Shown piece by piece: positions 6,657-13,301 of a stretch of DNA of 17,534 bases (position 1 is the first letter of the stretch; the number at the start of each line of letters is the position of its first letter). Origin of the DNA: Alphaproteobacteria bacterium (GTDB lineage Bacteria > Myxococcota_A > UBA796 > GCA-2862545); NCBI GenBank assembly GCA_020632925.1, contig JACKER010000069.1, positions 1-17,534 on the forward strand. The letters are read 5' to 3'. The position numbers were made by a program, and so were the translations under genes. The notes below the pieces were generated by a model. That model worked only from the letters and a program-made list of their open reading frames with translations, had not been told where the DNA came from and made no database searches.

Positions 6657-8108
6657 CTACCGTACCTCCGGCGGGCGACCCGCCAGCATCGCCAGCGCCT
6701 GCGCCTGGCGCTCGACCTGTACCCGCGCGTCCAGGAGCTGCAGCTCGGCCAGGTGGACCTCGTCCTCGGCGTCCAGCGCGGCGTCGACGGGATCGACGTG
6801 CTCGTCGACCCGCGCGGTGGCGAGCTCCAGCTTCCGCTCGGCGACGGCCAGCCCCTCGCGCGCCAGGTCCACGGAGGTCCGCGCGGTCACGAGGCCCGCG
6901 GACCCGCCGAGCCAGGCCTGCTCCACGTCGCGTCGGGTGCTCTCCAGCTCGAGGCGCGCGGACGAGGCCTCCAGCGCCGCTTGGGACTGGCGCGCCCTGG
7001 CGGGTCCGCGGCCGAGCGGTCCGGAGAGCTCGATCCCGACGGCCGCCGTGGGGAGCACGTCCTCGTCGAACAGGGCCTCCCACGCGCCGCCCGCGTCCTC
7101 CTGGAGCGAGGCCACGCCGACCGACGCCGTCGCGTCCAGCGTGGGGAGGCGGTCGCGCGACCGGTCGCGCCGCGCGCGCTCGGCGGCCTGCACCCGGAGC
7201 TCGGCGAGCGCGACCTCGGGGCTCCCCGCCAGCGCCTCCTCCAGCGTCGGCTCCGTCCACTCGAGCGCTCCATCGCCCGTCGGCTGGACGTCCTGGCCCG
7301 GTGAGCGTCCCAACCACACGAGGAGCCGGTCCCGCGCGGCGTCCGCGAGCACGGTCGCCCGTTCGACCTCGGCGTCGGCCTGGTGCGCGGCGAACGCCAC
7401 CTCCTGTTGCTCGGTCTCCGACACGACCCCCTCGTCCGCCCACGCGCTCGTTCGCTCGAGGAGGCGCTGGGTGCGCGCCTGGCTGGTCCGCGCGACCTCC
7501 ACCCGCTCCGTCGCCAGCCACCAGTCCCACCACAGGCTCGCGGCGGTGTGCCCGGCCACCAGCGCGGTCGCCTCCCGCCCCGACGACGCCTGGTCGAGCG
7601 CCTCCAGGGCCTGGAGCTGCGCCTGGCGCTCGGGGGACCGCCGCAGGGGCGCGAGCAGATCCTGGCGCACGCCGACCGTCCCGCTCATGGTCCACCAGTC
7701 CTGGACCAACGGCTCCTCCTCGGTGGGGAAGACGAGCCCGAGCCCGCTCGCGTCGAGGTGTGTGAGCGTGTCGACGTGGGTGACCCCGGCCTCGAGCGAC
7801 CAGGTGGTGCCCGTGGGCGCGCGACCCGCGACGCCGCCGGAGACGGACTGGCTGTTCGCGACGGTCCCGTAGGGCAGCCCCGCCAGGAAGCCCGCGCTCT
7901 CGGCGTGGCTCGCGTCCGCCCGGAGGCACTCCTGGGGCAGGTAGGCGGAGGTCGCGAGGCGCCGTCCCACCTCGGCCTGCGCGAGCATCAGCTCGGCGCG
8001 CAGCAGATCGGGGTTGTGGGCTACGGCCTCGCCGACGGCCTGGTCCAGGGTCAGCGGCTCGGCGTGGGCGGACCCCATCCACAGGGCCAACAGAGCGGGG
8101 CAGGGCAC
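6657..8108 (-). CDS. TolC-family outer-membrane efflux channel protein, 483 aa
   Basis: The signal peptide is MPCPALLALWMGSAHA. Two outer-membrane-efflux-protein repeats follow: the first opens with LTLDQAVGEAVAHNPDLLRAELMLAQAE, the second with PTLEEALAGSPEVALAELRVQAAE. Each contains long Ala/Glu/Arg-rich helices, such as TSQARTQRLLERTSAWADEGVVS and SVDLAREGLAVAERKLELATARV, that would form the periplasmic tunnel; the stretches between them (for example VSGGVAGRAPTGTTWSLEAGVT) are likely barrel strands. The start is GTG 8108, because GGAGG at 8118-8114 is 5 nt upstream of it and overlaps the alternative GTG 8114. It should form the exit duct for the MacA/MacB-like pair encoded divergently. It is the first gene of an operon with the regulator (3-nt gap) and kinase, an unusual order that couples the channel to the signalling genes. 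Confidence 0.9.
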   Translation of the reverse strand: MPCPALLALWMGSAHAEPLTLDQAVGEAVAHNPDLLRAELMLAQAEVGRRLATSAYLPQECLRADASHAESAGFLAGLPYGTVANSQSVSGGVAGRAPTGTTWSLEAGVTHVDTLTHLDASGLGLVFPTEEEPLVQDWWTMSGTVGVRQDLLAPLRRSPERQAQLQALEALDQASSGREATALVAGHTAASLWWDWWLATERVEVARTSQARTQRLLERTSAWADEGVVSETEQQEVAFAAHQADAEVERATVLADAARDRLLVWLGRSPGQDVQPTGDGALEWTEPTLEEALAGSPEVALAELRVQAAERARRDRSRDRLPTLDATASVGVASLQEDAGGAWEALFDEDVLPTAAVGIELSGPLGRGPARARQSQAALEASSARLELESTRRDVEQAWLGGSAGLVTARTSVDLAREGLAVAERKLELATARVDEHVDPVDAALDAEDEVHLAELQLLDARVQVERQAQALAMLAGRPPEVR

Positions 8109-8113
8109 GGACA

Positions 8114-8118
8114 CCTCC
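8114..8118 (-). promoter_or_regulatory. Ribosome binding site fixing the tolC-like start at GTG 8108
   Basis: The minus strand reads GGAGG at 8118-8114, 5 nt before GTG 8108. The upstream in-frame GTG 8114 overlaps this site and is therefore unlikely to be used. Confidence 0.55.
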
Positions 8119-8119
8119 T

Positions 8120-8157
8120 GCCCCCAACCTCGCGACCGGGTGTTGAGCGAGTCTGGA
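8120..8157 (-). promoter_or_regulatory. Putative operator/promoter of the tolC-regulator-kinase operon
   Basis: On the minus strand: TCCAGA (8157-8152), 5 nt, TCAACA (8146-8141), 9 nt, then GAGGTTGGGGGC (8131-8120). The second half-site is identical to those at 4106 and 8188, the spacings are the same, and 8 of the 12 downstream positions fit YACSTTGGGAAC. The first half-site is degenerate. The predicted transcript would begin very close to the ribosome site, leaving a leader of about 11 nt, so this promoter is the weakest of the three calls. Confidence 0.45.
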
Positions 8158-8176
8158 GCGCGAGGAGTTCGTTCGC

Positions 8177-8214
8177 TCAAAGGTCTCTCAACAAGCGGCC
8201 CCTACCTTGGGAAC
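8177..8214 (+). promoter_or_regulatory. Putative OmpR/PhoB-type operator plus promoter of the macAB-like operon
   Basis: TCAAAG (8177-8182), 5 nt, TCAACA (8188-8193), 9 nt, then TACCTTGGGAAC (8203-8214). TACCTT is a plausible -10 hexamer, with a transcript start near 8215 and a leader of about 23 nt to GTG 8238. Outside the 9-nt spacer, 23 of 29 positions match the site at 4095-4132. The operator of the opposite operon (8141-8157) is centred 36 bp away in the reverse orientation, so the 129-bp divergent gap holds two back-to-back sites. Confidence 0.65.
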
Positions 8215-8237
8215 CGGAATCGTCCAAGGAGGACCCC

Positions 8238-9314
8238 GTGAGACCGTCCCTGCTCGCCCTGGTCGGCGCCCTCGCCCTCGCGCTCCCCGCCTGCGGAACA
8301 CCCGCCCCCACCCTCGAGGTGGCGCCCGCCACGTCGGGCGACCTGGCGCTCACCGTCACCGCCGTGGGCACGCTCGCCGCGGAGGACGAGGTGCAGGTCG
8401 GCACCGAGCTGTCCGGGACGGTGCTCGAGGTCGGGGTGGAGGTCAACGACGTGGTCGTGGCGGGGCAGCTGCTCGCCCGCCTCGATCCGGTGCCCTTCGC
8501 GCTGGCCGTCGACGAGGGGGAGGCCGCGGTGGCGGCGGCGCGGGCGGCCGTGCGGACCGCGGAGGTGGGCCTGGCGTCGGCCGAGTCCGAGCTCGGACGC
8601 ACCGAGCGCCTGCTCGAGCGGGGGGCGGCGACCTCCGTGCAGCTCGACCGCGCGCGGACCCAGCGCGACCTCCAGTCCGCCCAGCTCGACGCGGCCCGCG
8701 CCCAGTGGCTCCAGGCCCGCAGCGCGCTGGCTCGCGCCCGTGATCACCTCGACGCCACCGAGCTGCACAGCCCCATCGACGGCGTCGTGCTCCGTCGGGC
8801 GGTGGAGCCCGGGCAGACGGTGGTCTCCGCGCTGTCGGCGCCGACGCTGTTCACGGTGGGCGGTGACACGAGCGCTCTCGTCGCCGAGGTCGACATCGAC
8901 GAGGCGGACGTGGCGCGGGTGCGGGAGGGGCAGGCCGTCTCGTGCAGCGTGCCCGCCTGGCCCGCCCGCGAGTTCTTGGGTGTGGTGGAGCGCGTCGATC
9001 TGGCGCCGGACCCGCGGTCGCCGGTCGTGGTCTACGTGGCGCGCGTGCGCGTCGACAACCCGGACGGGGCCTTGCGCACGGGGATGACGGTGACGGCGAG
9101 CATCGAGACGGATCGGTTCGAGGACGCCGTGCTGGTGCCGTCGGCGGCGCTCCGCTTCGCGCCCGAGGGCGCCTCGCCGGGTGGGCGGGTCTATGTCGAC
9201 GAAGGCGGTGAGCCGCGCGCCCTGCCCGTGGAGGTGCTGAGTGAGGACGGGCTGCTGGCCGCGGTCAGCGGGGTGCCCGTCGGCGCCTCGGTGGTGACGG
9301 GGGTGCAGCGATGA
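8238..9314 (+). CDS. MacA/HlyD-family periplasmic adaptor lipoprotein of an ABC efflux pump, 358 aa
   Basis: The start is GTG 8238 with GGAGG at 8228-8232. Residues 1-19 end in LALPAC, a lipobox with C19 as the lipidated Cys, so the protein should be membrane-anchored in the periplasm. Order of parts: a first half lipoyl-like domain (about 53-82, GTELSGTVLEVGVEVNDVVV), an Ala-rich coiled-coil hairpin (about 90-170), the second lipoyl half (TELHSPIDGVVLRRAVEPGQTV, 174-195), a beta-barrel domain (about 200-290) and a membrane-proximal end. It bridges the inner-membrane MacB-like transporter and the TolC-like channel. Its ATGA overlap with the ATPase gene (9311-9314) indicates coupled translation. 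The substrate could be a peptide, lipid or drug; sequence alone does not say. Confidence 0.92.
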   Translation: MRPSLLALVGALALALPACGTPAPTLEVAPATSGDLALTVTAVGTLAAEDEVQVGTELSGTVLEVGVEVNDVVVAGQLLARLDPVPFALAVDEGEAAVAAARAAVRTAEVGLASAESELGRTERLLERGAATSVQLDRARTQRDLQSAQLDAARAQWLQARSALARARDHLDATELHSPIDGVVLRRAVEPGQTVVSALSAPTLFTVGGDTSALVAEVDIDEADVARVREGQAVSCSVPAWPAREFLGVVERVDLAPDPRSPVVVYVARVRVDNPDGALRTGMTVTASIETDRFEDAVLVPSAALRFAPEGASPGGRVYVDEGGEPRALPVEVLSEDGLLAAVSGVPVGASVVTGVQR

Positions 9315-10024
9315 TCGGGCGCGAGGACGACGTGGTCATCCGCATCCGCGGCCTGCGCCGGGTCTACGGCCGAGGCGACGCCGAGGTCCGCGCGCTGGAC
9401 GGCGTGGATCTGGACATCCCGCGCGGGATCTTCCTCACGCTGATGGGCCCCTCGGGCTCCGGCAAGTCCACGCTGCTCAACGCGATCGGCCTGCTCGACG
9501 TACCGACCGCGGGCTCGCTGGCCATCGAGGGCCGGGAGATGGTGGGGCTGAGCCGACGGGAGCGCGCGCTGGCCCGCCGTGAGCGGCTGGGCTTCGTCTT
9601 CCAGGGCTTCAACCTGCTGATGCGGAGCACTGCGCTGCAGAACGTGGAGCTCCCGCTGGTGTACCGGGGGGTGGGACGCGCGGAGCGGCGTCGACGCTCG
9701 CTCGAGGCGCTGGCGGCCGTGGGCCTGGCGGACCGCGCCGACCACCTGCCGAACGAGCTCTCCGGCGGCCAGCAGCAGCGCGTGGCCATCGCGCGCGCCA
9801 TCGTCGGCGAGCCCGAGATCCTGCTGGCCGACGAGCCCACGGGGAACCTCGACACCGTGATGAGCCACGAGGTCATGCAGCTCCTCCGCCGGCTCAACAG
9901 CGAGCGCGGGATCACCGTCGTCATGGTGAGCCACGAGCCCGAGATGACCGTGTACACCGATCGGATCGCCCACTTCCGCGACGGTCGGCTCGAGAACATC
10001 GAGACCGTGAAGGAGGCCGCGTGA
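9311..10024 (+). CDS. MacB/LolD-type ABC transporter ATPase, 237 aa
   Basis: All ATPase motifs are intact: Walker A GPSGSGKST (46-54), Q-loop Q98 (FVFQGFNLL), signature LSGGQQQR (150-157), Walker B ILLADEP (170-176, with catalytic E175), D-loop GNLD and H-loop H208 (VSHEPEM). The short length and the sequence around FQGFNLL...ALQNVELPL are typical of the LolD/MacB/FtsE branch (mechanotransmission-type ABC systems). Unlike E. coli MacB, ATPase and permease are separate genes. ATG 9311 overlaps the adaptor's stop, and its own TGA overlaps the permease start at 10021, so all three should be made in balanced amounts. Confidence 0.94.
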   Translation: MIGREDDVVIRIRGLRRVYGRGDAEVRALDGVDLDIPRGIFLTLMGPSGSGKSTLLNAIGLLDVPTAGSLAIEGREMVGLSRRERALARRERLGFVFQGFNLLMRSTALQNVELPLVYRGVGRAERRRRSLEALAAVGLADRADHLPNELSGGQQQRVAIARAIVGEPEILLADEPTGNLDTVMSHEVMQLLRRLNSERGITVVMVSHEPEMTVYTDRIAHFRDGRLENIETVKEAA

Positions 10025-11229
10025 ACGTCCTCACCAACGCGCTGGCGATCGCGGCCTCGGAGCTGCGTCGCAACCTGGGTCGTGCGCTGCTCACGGCGCT
10101 CGGCGTCCTCATCGGTGTCGGCGCCGTCATCACGATGGTCGGCATCGGCGAGGGCGCGACCGCCTCGATCGAGGAGGACCTGAGCTCGATCGGGCGCAAC
10201 ATGCTCATCCTCAACCCCGGGACGGGCCGTGGACAGCTGCGGACCCAGGCCCCGCCCTTCGACCTGCGCGACGCCGACGCGATCGCCGCACGCGTGCCGT
10301 ACGTGGAGCTGACGGCGCCCACGACCACCGTCCCCGTCCTCGCCGCCTACGGAGGGGAGGAGGTCCTCACGAAGGTCTATGGCGCCCCCAACGCCTGGTT
10401 CGCGATCATGGACCGCGACGTGGCCCAGGGGCGCCTGCCCACGGAGGCGGAGCAGCGCTCGGGGGCGGGCGTCTGTGTGATCGGCGAGACGGTCCGCCAG
10501 AGCCTGTTCGGCGGAGAGAACGCGGTGGGCGCGCGGATCCGGGTCGCGGACACGAGCTGCCAGGTGATCGGCGTGATCGCGGCGAAGGGCGCGAACACCA
10601 TGGGCATCGACGAGGACGACGTGATGGTGGCGCCCCTCACCACGGTGCAGCGGCGGATCGTGGGGAGCACGGACGTGACCGGCATCTTCCTGTCGGTCGA
10701 CGCGCCGGAGCACATCGAGGAGGCCAAGGCGCAGACGCTGGCGCTGATGCGCGAGCGGCGTCACATCGGCCCGCGCGGCTCGGACGACTTCTCGATCACG
10801 GACACCCGCGAGGTGGCGACGATGGTGAGCGGCATCACGTCGCTGCTCACGGCCTTCCTGGGCGCGGTGGCCGGCGTGAGCCTGCTCGTCGGCGGCATCG
10901 GCATCATGAACATCATGCTCGTCAGCGTGACCGAGCGGACGCGGGAGATCGGCATCCGCATGTCCGTGGGCGCGCTCGAGGGCGACGTGCTGACGCAGTT
11001 CCTCGTGGAGGCGGGGCTCATCTCCACGCTCGGCGGCATCGCGGGCGTCGCGACCGGCCTGCTGGGCGGGTTCGTGGGTGCGAGAGCGCTGGGCGTGATC
11101 TTCACGGTCAACGCGCCGGTGACGCTGGGAGCGGTGGCCTTCTCGGCGCTGGTGGGCGTCGTCTTCGGCTTCTACCCGGCGCGACGGGCGGCCCACATGG
11201 AGCCCATCGACGCGCTCCGCCACCACTGA
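10021..11229 (+). CDS. MacB-like ABC permease (MacB periplasmic core + FtsX domain), 402 aa
   Basis: Transmembrane layout is typical of MacB permeases: one helix at about 22-45, a large periplasmic core (about 46-265) and three helices at about 275-300, 327-351 and 365-386. The cytoplasmic loop VTERTREIGIRMSVGA (303-318) is the hallmark coupling segment that contacts the ATPase, and the end FGFYPARRAAHMEPIDALRHH is also typical. C152 and C180 in the periplasmic core might form a disulphide. The start is GTG 10021, overlapping the ATPase stop by 4 nt. It works by moving periplasmic substrate into the TolC-like duct rather than carrying it across the inner membrane (known for MacB). It is the last gene of the operon; a hairpin follows directly at 11230. 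Confidence 0.93.
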   Translation: MNVLTNALAIAASELRRNLGRALLTALGVLIGVGAVITMVGIGEGATASIEEDLSSIGRNMLILNPGTGRGQLRTQAPPFDLRDADAIAARVPYVELTAPTTTVPVLAAYGGEEVLTKVYGAPNAWFAIMDRDVAQGRLPTEAEQRSGAGVCVIGETVRQSLFGGENAVGARIRVADTSCQVIGVIAAKGANTMGIDEDDVMVAPLTTVQRRIVGSTDVTGIFLSVDAPEHIEEAKAQTLALMRERRHIGPRGSDDFSITDTREVATMVSGITSLLTAFLGAVAGVSLLVGGIGIMNIMLVSVTERTREIGIRMSVGALEGDVLTQFLVEAGLISTLGGIAGVATGLLGGFVGARALGVIFTVNAPVTLGAVAFSALVGVVFGFYPARRAAHMEPIDALRHH

Positions 11230-11267
11230 CCCTGGCGAGCGCCGAGCCTTCGGCGTAGCCTCCAGGG
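11230..11267 (+). other. Stem-loop after the permease gene, abutting the next start
   Basis: An outer stem CCCTGG (11230-11235) / CCAGGG (11262-11267) and an inner stem CGCCGA (11240-11245) / TCGGCG (11250-11255) are separated by small internal loops, with loop GCCT. It begins on the first base after the permease TGA and ends on the base before GTG 11268. There is no T-run, so it is not a classical intrinsic terminator. It may attenuate transcription, or sequester the AGGGG that serves the next gene. Confidence 0.5.
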
Positions 11268-11600
11268 GTGTCGGACCCACCGGAGTACGCCCCACACGAG
11301 CCGCTCGATCATCCGGGCGCGGCCATCCTGGCGACGCTGGCGACGTTCGTCGTCGGCTGGTCCCTCTGCATCGTGGCGGTGTTGCAGTCGGCGCCGCCCT
11401 GGGACCAGGCGTTGATCGCGCTCCCGTTCCCGGGGCTGCTGCAGGTCCTGTGGGTCGGCCCGATGCTCGGGATCGCGGCGGTTCGTCGTTGGGGGCGGTT
11501 CGTGCGGGCGATGGGGGTGACGGCGCTCGTCCTGGCGGTCGTGAACGCGGTCGGGTTGGTGGTCGTGTACATGACCCTGCCGCCCGGCCGTCTGTTCTGA
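11268..11600 (+). CDS. Small membrane protein of unknown function, three predicted helices, 110 aa
   Basis: No family recognised. Three hydrophobic segments lie at about 18-40, 48-72 and 81-103, with a short acidic, proline-rich N-terminus (MSDPPEYAPHEPLDHP) and a basic loop RRWGRFVR (73-80), suggesting the second loop is cytoplasmic. GC-rich third positions and a consistent membrane pattern support it as a real gene. GTG 11268 is the only good start before the first helix; its ribosome site (AGGGG) lies inside the hairpin that ends at 11267, so initiation may be weak or controlled. It is 38 nt after the permease and 10 nt before the helicase gene. It could be an accessory of either; no evidence decides. 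Confidence 0.6.
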   Translation: MSDPPEYAPHEPLDHPGAAILATLATFVVGWSLCIVAVLQSAPPWDQALIALPFPGLLQVLWVGPMLGIAAVRRWGRFVRAMGVTALVLAVVNAVGLVVVYMTLPPGRLF

Positions 11601-11610
11601 AGGGGGCGGG

Positions 11611-12819
11611 GTGACGGAGCTCACGGACGAGCAGCTCGACGCGATCGCGCGCGTGGAGGCTCGGCTGGCGGACGCGCGCGAGGCGGTGCTGGTGGGGCCT
11701 GCGGGCAGCGGCAAGACGACGCTGCTGCGCGAGATGATCGGCCGGCTGGCGGCGAGCGGGCGCGACGTGGTGCTGGCGGCGCCGACAGGCAAGGCGGCGG
11801 TCCGCCTGGCGCGCGCGACGGGGCGCGAGGCGACGACGCTGCACCGCCGGATCTACCGGGCCATCGACGACGACGAGACCGAGCAGGGCGCTGGGCAGCT
11901 GCAGTTCTCCCAGCCGCGGGCGGCGACCGGTGAGGGCGCCGTGCTCGTGGTGGACGAGGCGTCGATGGTGGGGACGCAGCTCTACGGCGACGTGATGGCG
12001 CACCTCGCGGCCGGCTCGGCGGTCCTGTGGGTGGGGGACCGCGAGCAGCTCGAGCCGGTGGAGGACCGCTGGGGGCCGGACCTGACCTCGCCCACCGCCG
12101 CGCTCGCGACCGTCCACCGCCACGCCGCCGAGAACCCCGTCCTCGCCTATGCGACCGCCATCCGCGAGGGGAGGGGTGCCGCGTGGCGACGGGAGTGGCC
12201 GAACACCGACGAGCGGGTGCGCTTCCGGTCCGAGCCGCTGGACGCCGTGACGGCGTGGGCCGCGGAGGCTGCCGCGGACGGGCGGGACGCCGCGGTCGTG
12301 ACCTGGACCCACCAGGTGCGGGAGCGGATCAACGCGGGCGTGCGGGAGCGCATGGGCCTGCAGGGCCCGCTCGCACCCGGGGACAAGGTGCTCGTCCGCA
12401 TGAACAGCGAGCCCGTGGGCGTGATGAACGGCGAGCTGTTCACGGTCGAGCGCGTGCACCCGACGGAGATGTTCGACCGCCCGGTGCTCGTGCTCTCGCT
12501 GGCGGGGCTGTCGCGCGAGGTGCGCGTGTTCAGCGAGCACCTGAACGACCGCGGGCGCGGCGTGTGGGCGACCCGCAAGCAGGTCTCCGCGCGCCGGTGG
12601 GACCGCTACCGCTTCCTCCACCTCTGGCACGGGCACGCGCTCACGGTGCACAGCGCGCAGGGATCGCAGTGGTCGGACGTGGCCTTCGTGGTCGACGGCG
12701 CCCTGTTGCGGCAGGCGCGCACGGACCCCGACGGCGTGCGGCGCCTGGTGTACACCGCCGTCACGCGCGCCTCGGAGCGGCTGGTCGTGTTCGATCTCGT
12801 CGATGCGCTCGGTGGGTGA
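11611..12819 (+). CDS. RecD/Dda-like SF1B DNA helicase, 402 aa
   Basis: ATP-dependent DNA helicase of the RecD/Dda branch. Visible motifs: Walker A GPAGSGKTT (29-37), motif Ia APTGKAA (57-63), Walker B VVDEASM (113-119), motif III GDREQLEPV (142-150), a TVHR sensor region (167-170), and the UvrD_C_2-type end ALTVHSAQGSQW (343-354) with YTAVTRASERLVV (381-393). The segment GDKVLVRMN...NGE (258-275) is the usual SH3-like insertion. It is about 400 residues, shorter than RecD2 (which carries an N-terminal extension) and closer in size to Dda; no nuclease domain is present. No RecB or RecC gene lies nearby, so it probably acts alone or with the small protein encoded at its 3' end. The start is GTG 11611 behind a G-rich site (AGGGGGCGGGG). 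Confidence 0.9.
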   Translation: MTELTDEQLDAIARVEARLADAREAVLVGPAGSGKTTLLREMIGRLAASGRDVVLAAPTGKAAVRLARATGREATTLHRRIYRAIDDDETEQGAGQLQFSQPRAATGEGAVLVVDEASMVGTQLYGDVMAHLAAGSAVLWVGDREQLEPVEDRWGPDLTSPTAALATVHRHAAENPVLAYATAIREGRGAAWRREWPNTDERVRFRSEPLDAVTAWAAEAAADGRDAAVVTWTHQVRERINAGVRERMGLQGPLAPGDKVLVRMNSEPVGVMNGELFTVERVHPTEMFDRPVLVLSLAGLSREVRVFSEHLNDRGRGVWATRKQVSARRWDRYRFLHLWHGHALTVHSAQGSQWSDVAFVVDGALLRQARTDPDGVRRLVYTAVTRASERLVVFDLVDALGG

Positions 12820-13162
12820 GGATGTGCTGGTAGACCTGTACAGCGGCTTCGAGGGTGAGCGGGAGATCGTGTTCTCCAGCTCGCAGGGCACGATCCGAGC
12901 ATGGTGCGGGTACTTCGACGAGCTCATGCGCCACGTGCAGCCGGGCCGACACGGGTGGGAGGGCTTTGCACGGCACTACCACCTCCTCACGGGCTGGATC
13001 GAGCGGCCGTCGTGGACCGACCCGAATCCGGAAGACACGCTGCGACAGCTGGAAACGGTCGCGCCGCTCGACGGTGAGGCCGAGACGTTCCGGCGCGAGC
13101 TGGTCCGTCTGTATGCCAGCTCCATCGCAGCCGGTGCTGCCCTGTCCATTCGCGAAGAGTGA
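12803..13162 (+). CDS. Small hypothetical protein overlapping the helicase gene, 119 aa
   Basis: No family recognised. The protein is soluble, acidic and rich in aromatic residues: FSSSQGTIRAWCGYFDEL (23-40), then RHGWEGFARHYHLLTGWIERPSW (49-71), then a helical end. Codon third positions are GC-rich, although somewhat less than in neighbours. The start is unsure: ATG 12803 overlaps the helicase by 17 nt, while in-frame GTG 12812 and GTG 12824 are alternatives; none has a convincing ribosome site, which suggests translational coupling to the helicase stop. Position suggests cotranscription with the helicase, and therefore possibly a partner or regulator, but that is only context. Confidence 0.6.
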   Translation: MRSVGEDVLVDLYSGFEGEREIVFSSSQGTIRAWCGYFDELMRHVQPGRHGWEGFARHYHLLTGWIERPSWTDPNPEDTLRQLETVAPLDGEAETFRRELVRLYASSIAAGAALSIREE

Positions 13163-13176
13163 ATGAAAGGTCATTC
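13161..13176 (+). other. Small AT-rich hairpin over the stop codon of the 119-aa gene
   Basis: GAATGA (13161-13166), loop AAGG, TCATTC (13171-13176): a perfect 6-bp stem that begins inside the TGA stop. It is unusually AT-rich for this window. No T-run follows, so it may be an end-of-transcript stabiliser rather than a terminator. Confidence 0.3.
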
Positions 13177-13240
13177 TCGGGTCTGCGACCTCGGGCGCCA
13201 TGCCTGCCAACGTGTCCCTCGGTCGCTGCGCTCCCGGCCC

Positions 13241-13278
13241 CCTCACCCCGACCCTCTCCCCCCGCGGGGGAGAGGGGG
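13241..13278. repeat. Dispersed-type GC-rich palindromic (REP-like) element
   Basis: A CCTCACCCCGA lead-in is followed by a perfect 11-bp stem (13252-13262 with 13266-13276) around a 3-nt loop, with left arm CCCTCTCCCCC and right arm GGGGGAGAGGG. The motif is the familiar intergenic palindrome with CCCTCACCCC...CCCTCTCCC found many times in proteobacterial genomes. Only one copy is in this window. It lies between the convergent genes ending at 13162 and 13302 and could also act as a bidirectional transcript barrier. The rest of the 139-nt gap shows nothing else clear. Confidence 0.65.
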
Positions 13279-13301
13279 AAGCAACAGCACTATTCCGCTA
13301 C

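Noticed and set aside
8210..8224. GGAAC followed by CGTC as an ECF sigma factor promoter before the macA-like gene
   Set aside because: The spacing is only 6 nt instead of about 16, and the FABP-like promoter with the same GGGAAC has no CGTC-type element.
9364..12927. Very long minus-strand open frame opposite the ABC transporter and helicase genes
   Set aside because: Its product is Arg/His/Pro-rich without recognisable domains, and the plus strand holds four genes with clear motifs. It is a side effect of high GC content.
13241..13278. The strong palindrome as a classical intrinsic terminator
   Set aside because: No T-run follows on either strand; the sequence matches a known type of dispersed repeat.
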